A DNA stretch of 64,000 nt from Thermomicrobiales bacterium (GCA_030446685.1 JAUJMV010000023.1:54755-118754), one strand, 5' to 3'. Counted from the first letter of the stretch, positions 52,881 through 62,137 are shown. The notes: a model not told the origin generated them from the sequence alone. Numbers and translations: made by a program.

Positions 52881-54040
52881 CACCCTTCGACCGCCGCCGC
52901 GGGCGGCGCTTCGCCCGGCACTTCTTGCGGGATCACCCCCTCGGCGGTTTCCGCGATCAGGTGGTCGACGACCGCTCTCAGGTCGCCGGTGCGGCGGTAG
53001 GTCGCGAGCTGGCGGTCGGCGCTCGACCCCTGCTCCATGATGCGGTAGGCGTACTCGACCTCCTTGCGGCTGCCGAGTTCGTCGATCACGTCGCCGATGA
53101 ACCATTCGATCAACTCGCGGATCAGGGCGCGGGCCGGGAATTGCTCCTGCTTGCCGAAGTCGATCAACTGGCCGTCCAGCCCGTAGCGCACCGCGCGCCA
53201 CTTGTTCTCCTCGATCAGATCCAGCGGGTAGACGCGGAAGGTCATGTTGTCGCGGCGCAGCTTCCAGATCTTGTAGACGATCGCCTGCAGGATCGCCGCG
53301 ACGCAGACGACCTCATCGACGCGGGTGCAGACGTCGAAGAGGCGGAATTCGATCGTCGGGTAGGTGTGGTTCGGGCGCACGTCCCACCAGATCTTGCTGC
53401 CGTTCGGGATGCTCCCGGTGCGGATCAGCGTGTCCTGCAGGTAGGTGAAGTCGCTCCAGGACTGGAAGATTCGCGGGATGCCGGTGCGCGGGAAGTTGCG
53501 GAAGACGATGCTGCGGTAGGAGTGGAGGCCGGTGGTGCGCCCCATCCAGAAGGGCGAACTGGAAGTCAAGCAGAGCAGATGGGGCAGCATGTAGCGCGAG
53601 ACGTTCATCGCCTCGATCAGGAACTCGCGATCCTCGATGCCGATGTGGACATGGGTGCCGAAGATCAGCAGGCGCTGGGCGAGCTCCGCCATGTCCTCCT
53701 TGACGCCTGCGTAGCGGTCGAAGGGGGTGATCTCCTGCGTATGCCAGGAGGAGAAGGGGTGGGTACCGGCGGCGGCGATCCGCAGGCCGTTCTTGGCCGC
53801 CAGGCCGATCAGCGCGCGGCGCAGCCGGATCACCTCCGCGCGCGCCTCCGCGGGGGTCTGGTAGACGCCGGTGCCGATCTCGACGATCGACTGGTGCAAT
53901 TCGGCCTTGAGGTGCTCGCGCAGTTCGAGGTGGTCCTCTTTGAGCATCTCGGTGATGTAGGACCGCAACTCGCGCGTCTCGGGATCGATGATCTGATACT
54001 CCTCCTCGAGGCCGATCGTCAGCGACGGAGGTTTCATCAT
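52880..54040 (-). CDS. Carboxylate-amine ligase, GCS2/YbdK-like glutamate-cysteine ligase family
   Basis: SLTIGLEEEYQIIDPETRELRSYI; GTHPFSSWHTQEITPFDRYAGVKEDMAELAQRLLIFGTHVHIGIEDREFLIEAMNVSRYMLPHLLCLTSSSPFWMGRTTGLHSYRS. Confidence 0.94.
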   Translation of the reverse strand: MMKPPSLTIGLEEEYQIIDPETRELRSYITEMLKEDHLELREHLKAELHQSIVEIGTGVYQTPAEARAEVIRLRRALIGLAAKNGLRIAAAGTHPFSSWHTQEITPFDRYAGVKEDMAELAQRLLIFGTHVHIGIEDREFLIEAMNVSRYMLPHLLCLTSSSPFWMGRTTGLHSYRSIVFRNFPRTGIPRIFQSWSDFTYLQDTLIRTGSIPNGSKIWWDVRPNHTYPTIEFRLFDVCTRVDEVVCVAAILQAIVYKIWKLRRDNMTFRVYPLDLIEENKWRAVRYGLDGQLIDFGKQEQFPARALIRELIEWFIGDVIDELGSRKEVEYAYRIMEQGSSADRQLATYRRTGDLRAVVDHLIAETAEGVIPQEVPGEAPPAAAVEG

Positions 54041-54055
54041 CAGGCACCTCTGCGC

Positions 54056-54170
54056 GGGGGTTGAAGGTTGAAGATTGAAGGTTGAAAGTTGCCTTAGCCA
54101 CGGCGCGAACTCTCAACCCCTAGCCCTCGCGACCCCAACCCTCAACCTTCAACCTTCAACCTTCAACCCC
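54056..54170. repeat. Inverted heptad repeat in an intergenic spacer (unit GGTTGAA)
   Basis: GGGGGTTGAAGGTTGAAGATTGAAGGTTGAAAGTTG (54056-54091) and CCCCAACCCTCAACCTTCAACCTTCAACCTTCAACCCC (54134-54170). Confidence 0.85.
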
Positions 54171-55521
54171 GTCGTTCCACCATAAACGTCGGGACGGTGG
54201 AGCCGCCGCCCGCGGTGACGTTCAGCAGCGCCTGGGTGGACAGCCGGGTCAGGCAGCCGTCCATGTAATCGCCGTAGAAGACGAACGGGTTCGTGTCGAC
54301 CATCCGGTCGCCGACCTGCAGCGCGCCGTCGACCAGGCTGGGGTAGGGCTCGCTGGTCAGCGAGACGCGCTCCTGCACGACGACCGGCGCCTCCAGGGCG
54401 ACCTGGAGCGCGCTCGCCCACTCCTCGGCCGAGACCTCCCAGCCCAGGATGACGCCCCTGCCGCCGTACTCGTCGTTCGCCTTCAGGACGAGCTGCTCGC
54501 GCCGCTCGACGATGAAGGGCAGCAGATCGATCGTCTCGCCGTGGAAGTTCGTGTGGCGGTCTTCGACCCGGCGCGTCCAGGGGATGTGCGCGTCGATCGC
54601 CTCGCGCTCTGCCGGGGTGAAGACGCCGGCGTTGCGCTCGTCGCTCAGCACCGCCAGGCTGGCCTTCTTGTGGAGGATCTTGCAGCGGAAGGGATTGACC
54701 ATGCAGACGGCGCCGTCGCGCACCGCGCGGATGACCGGCTGGTCGAACCCGCCGCGCGCGACCAACTCGTTGATCAGCACGCGCTTGTAGATCAGCGTGA
54801 TCTGGTAGTCGCCGGCCCGCAGCCGTCCGTCGCGGTATTCGAGTTCGCGCGGGTCGACGATCGCGCATTCCAGCCCTTGGGACTGGAAGTAGTCCTTGAA
54901 GAGGACGAATTCGCTGTACGTCGGCACCTCGCGCCAGTCGAGGATGGCGAGGCGCGGCGCCTCGCCGCGCCCGCCCCACTGGCGGTAGCAGTCGAGCAGG
55001 GCGTGGAGCACGCCGTGGCGGCTCGGCAGCGGGCGCACCTCGTACTGGCGGAGGAATTCGCGCATCACGGGCAGGCCGAGGAACGTGTCGGAGAGCGCGT
55101 CGTTGTAGGCGCCGCCGGCCGGGACCTCGGCGTTGTACTCCATGAAGCGCAGGCCACCGCGGTCGGTCACGAAGAAGGCATCCAGCCGGGCGGTCGGGCT
55201 GGGCGCGCGGTAGCCGGGATCGTGCTGCAGCAGCTCCTCTTCCCAGTCGCTCAGGCCGAACTGCGCGCGGAAAGCACGGTCGGCGATGGCGGCGTCGTAG
55301 GCCTTGGCGAAGGCGTGCATCATCAGTTGCACGCGGGCCTGGAGGAAGCGGTACTGGTCGGGCGTGAAGAAACGCGGGCGCAAGACGGTGCAGAGCGCGC
55401 GCTGGCCGAAGAAGAGCCCGCGCCGCCGGAGTTGATCGTCGAGCTGCGCCTGCGACGCCCCGGCCAGGTCGTCGCCGGCCAGCAGTTCATGGTAGGTCTC
55501 GATCGCGTCCCAGAGCGCCAT
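54163..55521 (-). CDS. Circularly permuted ATP-grasp-like protein
   Basis: [86 protein letters not shown]. Confidence 0.82.
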   Translation of the reverse strand: MALWDAIETYHELLAGDDLAGASQAQLDDQLRRRGLFFGQRALCTVLRPRFFTPDQYRFLQARVQLMMHAFAKAYDAAIADRAFRAQFGLSDWEEELLQHDPGYRAPSPTARLDAFFVTDRGGLRFMEYNAEVPAGGAYNDALSDTFLGLPVMREFLRQYEVRPLPSRHGVLHALLDCYRQWGGRGEAPRLAILDWREVPTYSEFVLFKDYFQSQGLECAIVDPRELEYRDGRLRAGDYQITLIYKRVLINELVARGGFDQPVIRAVRDGAVCMVNPFRCKILHKKASLAVLSDERNAGVFTPAEREAIDAHIPWTRRVEDRHTNFHGETIDLLPFIVERREQLVLKANDEYGGRGVILGWEVSAEEWASALQVALEAPVVVQERVSLTSEPYPSLVDGALQVGDRMVDTNPFVFYGDYMDGCLTRLSTQALLNVTAGGGSTVPTFMVERRG

Positions 55522-55531
55522 GGCGCCTCCC

Positions 55532-55670
55532 TCGTGGTCGTGGGACGTGGGGTGTGGGGCCTGGGGCGTGATGAGCGGCGTTCGGGTGATGGTGGCGCCG
55601 ACCGGTGCTACGCTCCTCCGACCATCGCGACTTTCACCCCACGCCCCGCGCCCTACACCCTACGGCCCTT
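55532..55670. repeat. Inverted heptad repeat in an intergenic spacer (unit ~GTGGGGT)
   Basis: GTGGGAC GTGGGGT GTGGGGC CTGGGGC (left) versus CACCCCA CGCCCCG CGCCCTA CACCCTA (right). Confidence 0.75.
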
Positions 55671-56772
55671 GCTCCGTGCTGGCGGGCTGCTGCTTCCGCG
55701 GGGAGCGCGCTGTATCGGCCGTGGTTTCGGGGATGTCCTGCGCGGCCCCTACCTGTTGGGCAACGGCTGGCGGGGGCTCCTGCACCGTGGACGGGGCCGG
55801 GGCCGGGGCCAGCGCGGTGGCCTGGTGGAACGGTCGTCCTGGCGGCCGTGGCCGAAGAAGCCGTCCCAACGGAACTCGGTCAGCTGCGGGCGCGGGTGCT
55901 TCGCCAGCCGGATCGCCATGTCGGCCATGTGCGTGACGGCCCACTCGAAGTAATGGGGCGTCAGCGAGTTGATGTCCATGTCCGGCGCGGGGTTCATGAA
56001 ATCGATCGCGTAGGGGACGCCGTCGCGGATCGCCCACTCCATCGAGTTCATGTCGTAGCCGAGGGCGCGCATCAGCGTCAGCGAGTCGTCCACGACCCGC
56101 TTGCCCAGTTCCGGGCCGAGGTGGTCGTGCGCGACGTGGTACTTGCGCTCGCCGGGGTCGTACTTGATCGGCAGCACCTCCTCCTGGCCGAGGCAAATGC
56201 AGCGCACGAAGTGCTCCCAGCGGATGAATTCCTGCAGGATCATCGTCAGCAGGCCGGAATTGTCGTAGTTCTGCCAGACCTCTTCGGGGGAATGGCAGAC
56301 GTAGACGTCCTTCCACCCGCCGCCGTGCGCGTCCTTGAGGATGCAGGGGAAGCCGACGTAGTCGAAGATGGCGTCCCAATCCAGCGGGTACTTCAGGTTG
56401 CGCAGACTCTCGTCGTGGACGATGCCGGGGACGTACTCCTTGTTGGGCAGGACTACCGTCTTCGGACTGGCGATGCCCAGCTTCGTCGCCAGCGACGCCT
56501 CGAAGAACTTGTCGTCGGCGGTCCACATGAAGGGGTTGTTGACGACGGTCACGCCCTTGCAGGACGGCGTGCTTGAGGAAGCTGCGGTAGTACGGCACCT
56601 CGTGGGAGATGCGGTCGATGATCACCGCGTACTCGCGCGGATCGTCCATCCGGCTGCCGCCGAGTTTGACGAAGTCGGCGACCACCCCCTGGTCGCGGCG
56701 ATTGACTTCCTCGATGAAGGCGGGCGGGAAGGACCACTCCCGCCCGACGATCAGGCCGACTTTCAGCGTCAT
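55660..56772 (-). CDS. ATP-grasp protein (RimK-like) with Pro/Ala-rich C-terminal tail; frameshift near 56550 and possibly near 55845
   Basis: MTLKVGLIVGREWSFPPAFIEEVNRRDQGVVADFVKLGG...PYYRSFLKHAVLQG / VTVVNNPFMWTADDKFFEASLATKLGIASPKTVVLPNKEY...GFPCILKDAHGGGWKDVYVC...LQEFIRWEHFVRCICLGQEEVLPIKYDP. Confidence 0.88.
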   Translation of the reverse strand: MTLKVGLIVGREWSFPPAFIEEVNRRDQGVVADFVKLGGSRMDDPREYAVIIDRISHEVPYYRSFLKHAVLQGRDRRQQPLHVDRRRQVLRGVAGDEAGHRQSEDGSPAQQGVRPRHRPRRESAQPEVPAGLGRHLRLRRLPLHPQGRARRRVEGRLRLPFPRRGLAELRQFRPADDDPAGIHPLGALRALHLPRPGGGAADQVRPRRAQVPRRARPPRPGTGQAGRGRLADADARPRLRHELDGVGDPRRRPLRDRFHEPRAGHGHQLADAPLLRVGRHAHGRHGDPAGEAPAPAADRVPLGRLLRPRPPGRPFHQATALAPAPAPSTVQEPPPAVAQQVGAAQDIPETTADTARSPRKQQPASTEQGP

Positions 56773-56781
56773 GCTCCCCTT

Positions 56782-56884
56782 CCGAATGCGGAAGGCGGAA
56801 CGCGGAACGCGGAACAAGAGCGGAAAGACGCAGTAGCGACCGTACCCTCGATCATTCCGCGTTCCGCGTTCCCGCGTTCGCGCT
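56782..56884. repeat. Inverted heptad repeat in an intergenic spacer (unit GGAACGC)
   Basis: GAATGCG GAAGGCG GAACGCG GAACGCG GAACAAG versus CATTCCG CGTTCCG CGTTCCC GCGTTCG. Confidence 0.8.
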
Positions 56885-56909
56885 GGCCCTCTCACGATCC
56901 CCGCGCCCC

Positions 56910-57631
56910 TGTCAATCGTGGCCGCCGATGTACTGGCGGATCATCCGCTGCCACCAGGGCCAGTCGTGCGCCCAGCCATCCCAGATGCGGAGCGCGTGCC
57001 AGATCTCCTTGCCCCACAGGATGCCCGACAGCTCCTCGTTCTGGTGGCGGAACGCGTCGTCCTGGCCCGTGACCAGGATGATGTCGAGCGGCGCAGCGCG
57101 CGTCGAGCCGCCGCGGCTCGTGCTCGCCGCGGAGGTAATCGACCGGATTGTTGCGGTAGACGTTGGTGTCGCGGTAGCCGTCCGCGAAGCGCCGGATGTC
57201 GTAGAGGCCGCTGAGGCCGATCATCCGGCCGACCCATTCGGGGTGGCGGAAGGCGAAATTGGCGGCGTGGTAGGCGCCGAAACTGGTGCCGGTGGTGATC
57301 ACGAATGGATTGCGGTTGATTTCCCAGGTGAGCGGCAAGACCTCGGTGAGGAGATACCGGTCGTACTGCTCCTGCCGCCAGGCGCGCTCGGCGGGTGGCG
57401 CCAGCGCGCGTACCAGCTCTCGGCGTCGACGCTATCGACGCAGCAGAGTTGGATCCAGCCGCGCTCCAGGTGCTCGCCCAGCGCCGAGGTCATCCCCCGG
57501 TCTTCCCACTCGTAGAAGCGGCCCTGCGAGGTGGGGAAGACGAGGACCCGCGCGCCGGCGTGCCCGAAGATCAGGAGCTCCATGTCCCGCCCGAGCGAAG
57601 GGCTGTGCCAGCGATGGTACTCGCGTTTCAT
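56910..57631 (-). pseudogene. Esterase family protein (esterase D-like alpha/beta hydrolase), two frameshifts
   Basis: MKREYHRWHSPSLGRDMELLIFGHAGARVLVFPTSQGRFYEWEDRGMTSALGEHLERGWIQLCCVDSVDAESWYARW / PLTWEINRNPFVITTGTSFGAYHAANFAFRHPEWVGRMIGLSGLYDI. Confidence 0.85.
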
Positions 57632-57667
57632 CGACGTTGCGCTCCCCCAAATGACGCTACCAGGGCG

Positions 57668-58969
57668 CTAGGGTAGCACATCGCCACCCGCCCGGCGCGA
57701 CCCGGCGGCCATCGGCTCCTCGAACCAGCCAGGGGACGCGCGATCACCAGGGTCGCCAGCGGCTATGTGAGCTGGGCGCCGGGGAGTCGATCGGCGGAGA
57801 TCGTGGCGTGCCGTCTGGGCGGCCGCGGCGGCGCGAGAGGGCAGGTCGCGCTTCGTCAGGATGGTGGCGATGTGCCGGTGGATGGGGTGCGCCACGGTCA
57901 TGGCCCTGGATCCCGCCCGCGCCACCTGTCGCCGTGGCGGTTGCGGCCACGCTAGGGTGCGCCACGGACGAGGCCGGGGACTGATTCCGGCCTGACCGAC
58001 ACCAGTGGGCGGGGTGATCCCGCCGCCGCCGTCACGGCCGCGCGCAGCATGCGCGCTCGCTATCCCCCCCGCCGCGAGGTCCTCTCCAAGGGAGGCGGGT
58101 CGCGGGGGATGGGCCATGTCACGCACGAGGAACCGGAGCGCGCCGCAGAGCCGGTAGGCCCAGGCCGCCTCGTTGTGGCCCGCCCCTTCGTCCTCCACGT
58201 AGAGGAAGTCCTCGCCGGGGAGATAACCCTTGCGCGCGAGCAGCGCGCGCAGCCGGCGCACGTCGTGCAGTTCGCCTGCTCCCTCCGCGGTGCCCGTGTC
58301 GAGGTAGAGGCGGCCGACGACCGGCGCAGCCGCGACGACCGGGTAGATCGCGCGGTTGGCGAACCAGAGCGAGGGGCTCATGCTGCCCGCGAAGCCGAAG
58401 ACCTCCGGGTGCCGGAAGAGGGCGTACAGGCTGATCAGCCCGCCCATCGAGGAGCCGATGATTCCGGTGTTGGCGCGATCGGGCAGGGTGCGAAAATCGC
58501 GGTCGATCAGCGGTTTGAGCGTCTCACCGATGAAGCGCAGGTAGGCGTCCCCGCAACCACCCCGGCCTTGGGCGTCGACGAACGGGCTGTACTCGTTGCA
58601 GCGTTGGTCGCCGGCGTTGGGGATGCCGACAACGATGGCCTCCAGTCCCTCGCAATCGAGCGACGCGAGCGCCTCATCGACCCGCCAGGCGCCCGCGAAA
58701 CTGGTGGCCTCATCGAAGAGGTTCTGCCCGTCGTGCATGTAGACCACCGGGTAGCGGCGGTCACCCTGGTCGTAGGAGGCGGGAAGATGGACAAGGATGT
58801 CGCGCGTGTTCCCCAGTTGTGGGCTGGCGACAGCGGGCCGCCGCTTCAGCGTCCCGACCACAGGGCGGACGCCGTAGCGGCTCTCCTGAATATACGCTTG
58901 CCAATCTCCGCTCACCGGCACGCTCTCCACATCGCTATCACGGCGCGCCGTGGGGACGAGAGACCTCAC
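57668..58969 (-). CDS. Alpha/beta hydrolase, putative esterase family
   Basis: ILVHLPASYDQGDRRYPVVYMHDGQNLFDEATSFAGAWRVDEAL; TGIIGSSMGGLISLYALFRHPEVFGFAGSMSPSLWF; C-terminal ~130 aa probably read-through. Confidence 0.88.
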   Translation of the reverse strand: MRSLVPTARRDSDVESVPVSGDWQAYIQESRYGVRPVVGTLKRRPAVASPQLGNTRDILVHLPASYDQGDRRYPVVYMHDGQNLFDEATSFAGAWRVDEALASLDCEGLEAIVVGIPNAGDQRCNEYSPFVDAQGRGGCGDAYLRFIGETLKPLIDRDFRTLPDRANTGIIGSSMGGLISLYALFRHPEVFGFAGSMSPSLWFANRAIYPVVAAAPVVGRLYLDTGTAEGAGELHDVRRLRALLARKGYLPGEDFLYVEDEGAGHNEAAWAYRLCGALRFLVRDMAHPPRPASLGEDLAAGGIASAHAARGRDGGGGITPPTGVGQAGISPRPRPWRTLAWPQPPRRQVARAGSRAMTVAHPIHRHIATILTKRDLPSRAAAAAQTARHDLRRSTPRRPAHIAAGDPGDRASPGWFEEPMAAGSRRAGGDVLP

Positions 58970-59439
58970 GCCAGGCTCACTCCCTCGAACGGCCCCGGCG
59001 CCTGCTTCTACGGGGTCAGTTGTTCTTCATTGGCACAACTGTCTGCTGCCGGGAAGCCGTGAAGCAATAATCATACCACGAAATACGCCGGAGTCGGCCG
59101 ACGCCGTGATGCTCATTGCTACCCTACTTCTCCCTGAAATGGCTACCCAGCCCATCCGCTCACGAGCATGCGTAAGAATGGCCGGATAGTCGCCTTGTTT
59201 GTCGCCCAGCAGCATCCAGCGGTGGACACCGTCGCGCACAATGGTCTGCTGTCTATTCCCGTCTCGCCCTTCTGCCCCGGCGTCGTGCCTGCCCACGCGG
59301 CCTCGCTCCCGGCGGCGGCGCTGCGTCCGGTGCGGTGTTGACGCTGTAGGCGCGCGCATCGGCCACCGGACGAGGCCACACCCGCGCGTTTCCGGCTGGC
59401 CCGGCGACGGGTGTCGTCCGCCGGCGGCGCATGGCGAGC

Positions 59440-59755
59440 ACCCATGGTTCTTCGTTCGCCCCAATGACGGCGCGGATGGCCCGCGCTTCGCGCAGGTCGC
59501 CGCGGCGAGCGGCAGCACCATCCCGCACACGCCCGTCCGGACACCACCGGCCGACCCGAGCGCCCGGCGGACGCTCCGCAGGAAAGCGCCGGGCGTGCCA
59601 TATCTTCAGCGCGTTCGTCGCCTACGTCAACCACGCCGGGCCGCGGCAGGGCAGTCTGCCCCGGCTGGAACGACTCGCCGGGGCTGCCGCCATCGCCATC
59701 CCGGTCCCTGGTTGTCTGCACCCCACCTATCGGCGCGCCGCCCGACCGGGGTGAG
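59440..59755 (+). mobile_element. Integrase-core transposase C-terminal remnant
   Basis: NDGADGPRFAQVAAASGSTIPHTPVRTPP...FVAYVNHAGPRQGSLP...AIPVPGCLHPTYRRAARPG* aligns with DNDGKFGVAFAQLAAASGITILRAPYRAP...YVAYFNRDRPH of 6982-8034. Confidence 0.65.
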
Positions 59756-60001
59756 AGGCGTCGACCCGGCGGGTAGCGGCCACGAGGTCGGGCGCGCGGG
59801 GTCGGCCCGCCGATCGCGACCGGACCCGCCCTGCGCTGGCCGATCGGCGTGAGAGCGCGATTACGTCCTGCGGCGACCAGGCCGCGACCGGTGCAAACGC
59901 CCCCACCGCCATCCGGGGGCATTCCGACGGCATCTGAGCCGACACCGCTCTCCGCAGCACCACACGCCATGCATCGGGTAGACTTGCTGGCAGGGAGCCG
60001 A

Positions 60002-60988
60002 ATGCCCAGGCGCATAGCACGCCGCACGGATGGGAGTGACCTTGATGCCGGCACCCGCTTCGCGCTCGCACTGCCACCGACCCAGGTCGCCTGGGCCGAC
60101 TATCTGGCCGCCGCGCAGACCGCCGACGCGCTCGCCTTCGAGACGTTCTGGGGCTTCGACCACCTGATGCCGATCTTCGGGGACATGGAGGGGCCGAACT
60201 TCGAGTGTTACACCACGATGGCCGCCCTGGCGGCGGCGACCAAGCGCATCCGCATCGGGGCCCTGGTCACCGGAGTGGCCTATCGCAACCCGGCCATGCA
60301 GATCAAGGAGGCGACGCAGATCGATGTCATCTCCGGCGGGCGCTTCGATTTCGGTATCGGCGCGGGCTGGGCCGAGCGGGAGTTCAAGGCGTTCGACCTC
60401 CCCTTCCGCGAGCCGAAGGCGCGGATCGGGATGCTGCGCGAGACGCTCGATGTCGCGAAACTCCTCTGGAGCGGCGACCCGCGCAAGAAGGTTTCGTTCG
60501 AGGGCGCCTACGTGCGCGTGACCGACTGCTTCCTCAATCCGCAGCCGGTCCAGCGCCCGCACCCGCCGATCCTGATCGGCGGCGGCGGCGAGCAACTGAC
60601 GCTGCGCGTGGTGGCCCGCCACGCCGACATCTGGCACGGCTTCGGCGACCCCGCCACCCTGGCGCGCAAGATCGCGCTGATCGATGACTACGCGCGCGGC
60701 TACGGGCGCGACCCGCAGGCGATCGCCAAGTCCACCAACGTCAGCATCTGGGTGGGCGGCAATATCCCCGACGCGGCCGTCGCCGAGATTGCGCGGCGCA
60801 GCGGGCGCCCGGCGGACCAGATCCGGCAGGGGATGATCCAGGGCGAACCGGCGGCGATCGAGGCGCGGCTGCGCGACCTGATCGCGCTCGGCATCACCTA
60901 CTTCGTCGTCAGCGGCGGCAGTCCCGCGCTGACGGAGAACTGGCAGCGCGTCTCCGAGGAGATCCTCCCGCGCTTCGCGGCAGGCTGA
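60002..60988 (+). CDS. LLM class F420-dependent oxidoreductase (luciferase-like)
   Basis: FALALPPTQVAWADYLAAAQTADALAFETFWGFDHLMPIFGDMEGPNFECYTTMAALAAATKRIRIGALVTGVAYRNPAMQIKEATQIDVISGGRFDFGIGAGWAEREFKAF. Confidence 0.92.
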   Translation: MPRRIARRTDGSDLDAGTRFALALPPTQVAWADYLAAAQTADALAFETFWGFDHLMPIFGDMEGPNFECYTTMAALAAATKRIRIGALVTGVAYRNPAMQIKEATQIDVISGGRFDFGIGAGWAEREFKAFDLPFREPKARIGMLRETLDVAKLLWSGDPRKKVSFEGAYVRVTDCFLNPQPVQRPHPPILIGGGGEQLTLRVVARHADIWHGFGDPATLARKIALIDDYARGYGRDPQAIAKSTNVSIWVGGNIPDAAVAEIARRSGRPADQIRQGMIQGEPAAIEARLRDLIALGITYFVVSGGSPALTENWQRVSEEILPRFAAG

Positions 60989-61094
60989 TCGCGGCGGGCA
61001 GTGCCGCGAGCAGCGCGCAGCGGATGTATCCCGCGCTGCGACTCGGGACAACTGCGCGGCGCGCAATTCGCCCAGCACACCGGCGCGGGTGAGA

Positions 61095-61155
61095 TACGGC
61101 GAAACCCTCACCACGGCCGCGGAGACCTGGACCTGCGACTTCTTCCAGGTCAGGG
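61095..61155 (+). mobile_element. Integrase-core transposase internal fragment abutting the small TIR element
   Basis: ETWTCDFFQVRDL compare HEIWTCDFLPVTEL. Confidence 0.5.
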
Positions 61156-61158
61156 ACC

Positions 61159-61294
61159 TAAGTGGTGCATCCGCCAAGTTGCCCCTACTTCCAGCGAGTG
61201 GGGGGATCGTGAGGTTCCACCTCGCTTGTCAGCCCTGGCGCTCTTACGCGATGCCTGCGAAAAGTGGGGCGGACTTGGCGGATGCACCACTTAG
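61159..61294. repeat. Small element with terminal inverted repeats (copy 2, MITE-like, 136 bp)
   Basis: TAAGTGGTGCATCCGCCAAGT (61159-61179) and ACTTGGCGGATGCACCACTTA (61274-61294): perfect 21-bp TIRs beginning and ending in TA. Confidence 0.85.
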
Positions 61295-61389
61295 CGCGCT
61301 CAACCAGGCGGTCAAGCGGGCTCGTCGGGCACAACGTGGCGAGTCAGGCAGAGCCACCGCGACTCATGCGGCGGGAGCTGACGCTGCTT

Positions 61390-61992
61390 CTCGGCCGAGG
61401 AGGTGAAGCGCTTGTGGCGGGCGGCGGAGGGGACCCGCCGGGCACCGCTCCTACTCATCACCGCCGGCACCGGGATGCGCCAAAACGAGGGACTCGGGCT
61501 CAAGTGGAGTGACGTCGACTTCGAGCGCGCCACGCTACTGGTCCAGCGTCAGCTCAAGCGGACGAGAGGGGGAGTTCAAGGCACCAAGGCGAACAGCCGC
61601 CGCCCGCTCGATCTCACCCCAGAGAGGTCGCGGTGCTCCGAGAACACCGGGCGCAACAGGACGATCTCCGGCGTGCCCAGAGAGAGCACTGGGAGGCGCG
61701 CAGGCTCGTTTTCTGCACCGATCGCGGCCGACCGCTCAACTGGCGGAACGTCACGCGCGCATACAAGACGTTCCTGCGGCGCGCAGGCCTGCCGGACCTG
61801 CGCTTCCACGACCTGCGCCACTCCAACGCCACACCTCGCCGCGGCGGGGATCCCACCAAGGTGATCCAGGAGCGGCTGGGCCATAGCGACCCGCGCACGA
61901 CGCTGCAGTTCTACGGGCACGTCACGCCGGCGATGGGCAGGGAAGCGGCGCACAAGCTGAGGAGTTGCTGCACGGGGAGGACGACGGCTAGC
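61390..61992 (+). pseudogene. Tyrosine recombinase/phage integrase, catalytic domain only, frameshifted near 61630
   Basis: LLLITAGTGMRQNEGLGLKWSDVDFERATLLVQRQLKRT / LNWRNVTRAYKTFLRRAGLPDLRFHDLRHSNAT...VIQERLGHSDPRTTLQFYGHV (R..HxxR..H..Y box). Confidence 0.85.
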
Positions 61993-62090
61993 GCCCGCCC
62001 CGCGCCAAATGGTCGTCACCGCGCCCCGCCGAGATCACCTGGCGGGGCGCGGGCGTCCTTTTTCTGTTGTCGCACTCGGGAAACCGGGGA

Positions 62091-62137
62091 GCGCCCTCGG
62101 CAGGATTCGAACCCACAACCCCCTGGTCCGAAGCTGT
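62091..62137 (-). tRNA. tRNA 3'-end fragment (Arg-like, TCG-type anticodon loop); probable attachment-site remnant
   Basis: Minus strand: CTTCGGACCAGGGGGTTGTGGGTTCGAATCCTGCCGAGGGCGC: T-arm GGTTCGAATCC and acceptor 3' strand, no matching 5' acceptor or D-arm. Confidence 0.55.

Noticed and set aside
52780-56884. CRISPR array from spaced repeats
   Set aside because: Units are 7 nt, inverted rather than direct at array scale, without regular unique spacers; no cas genes seen
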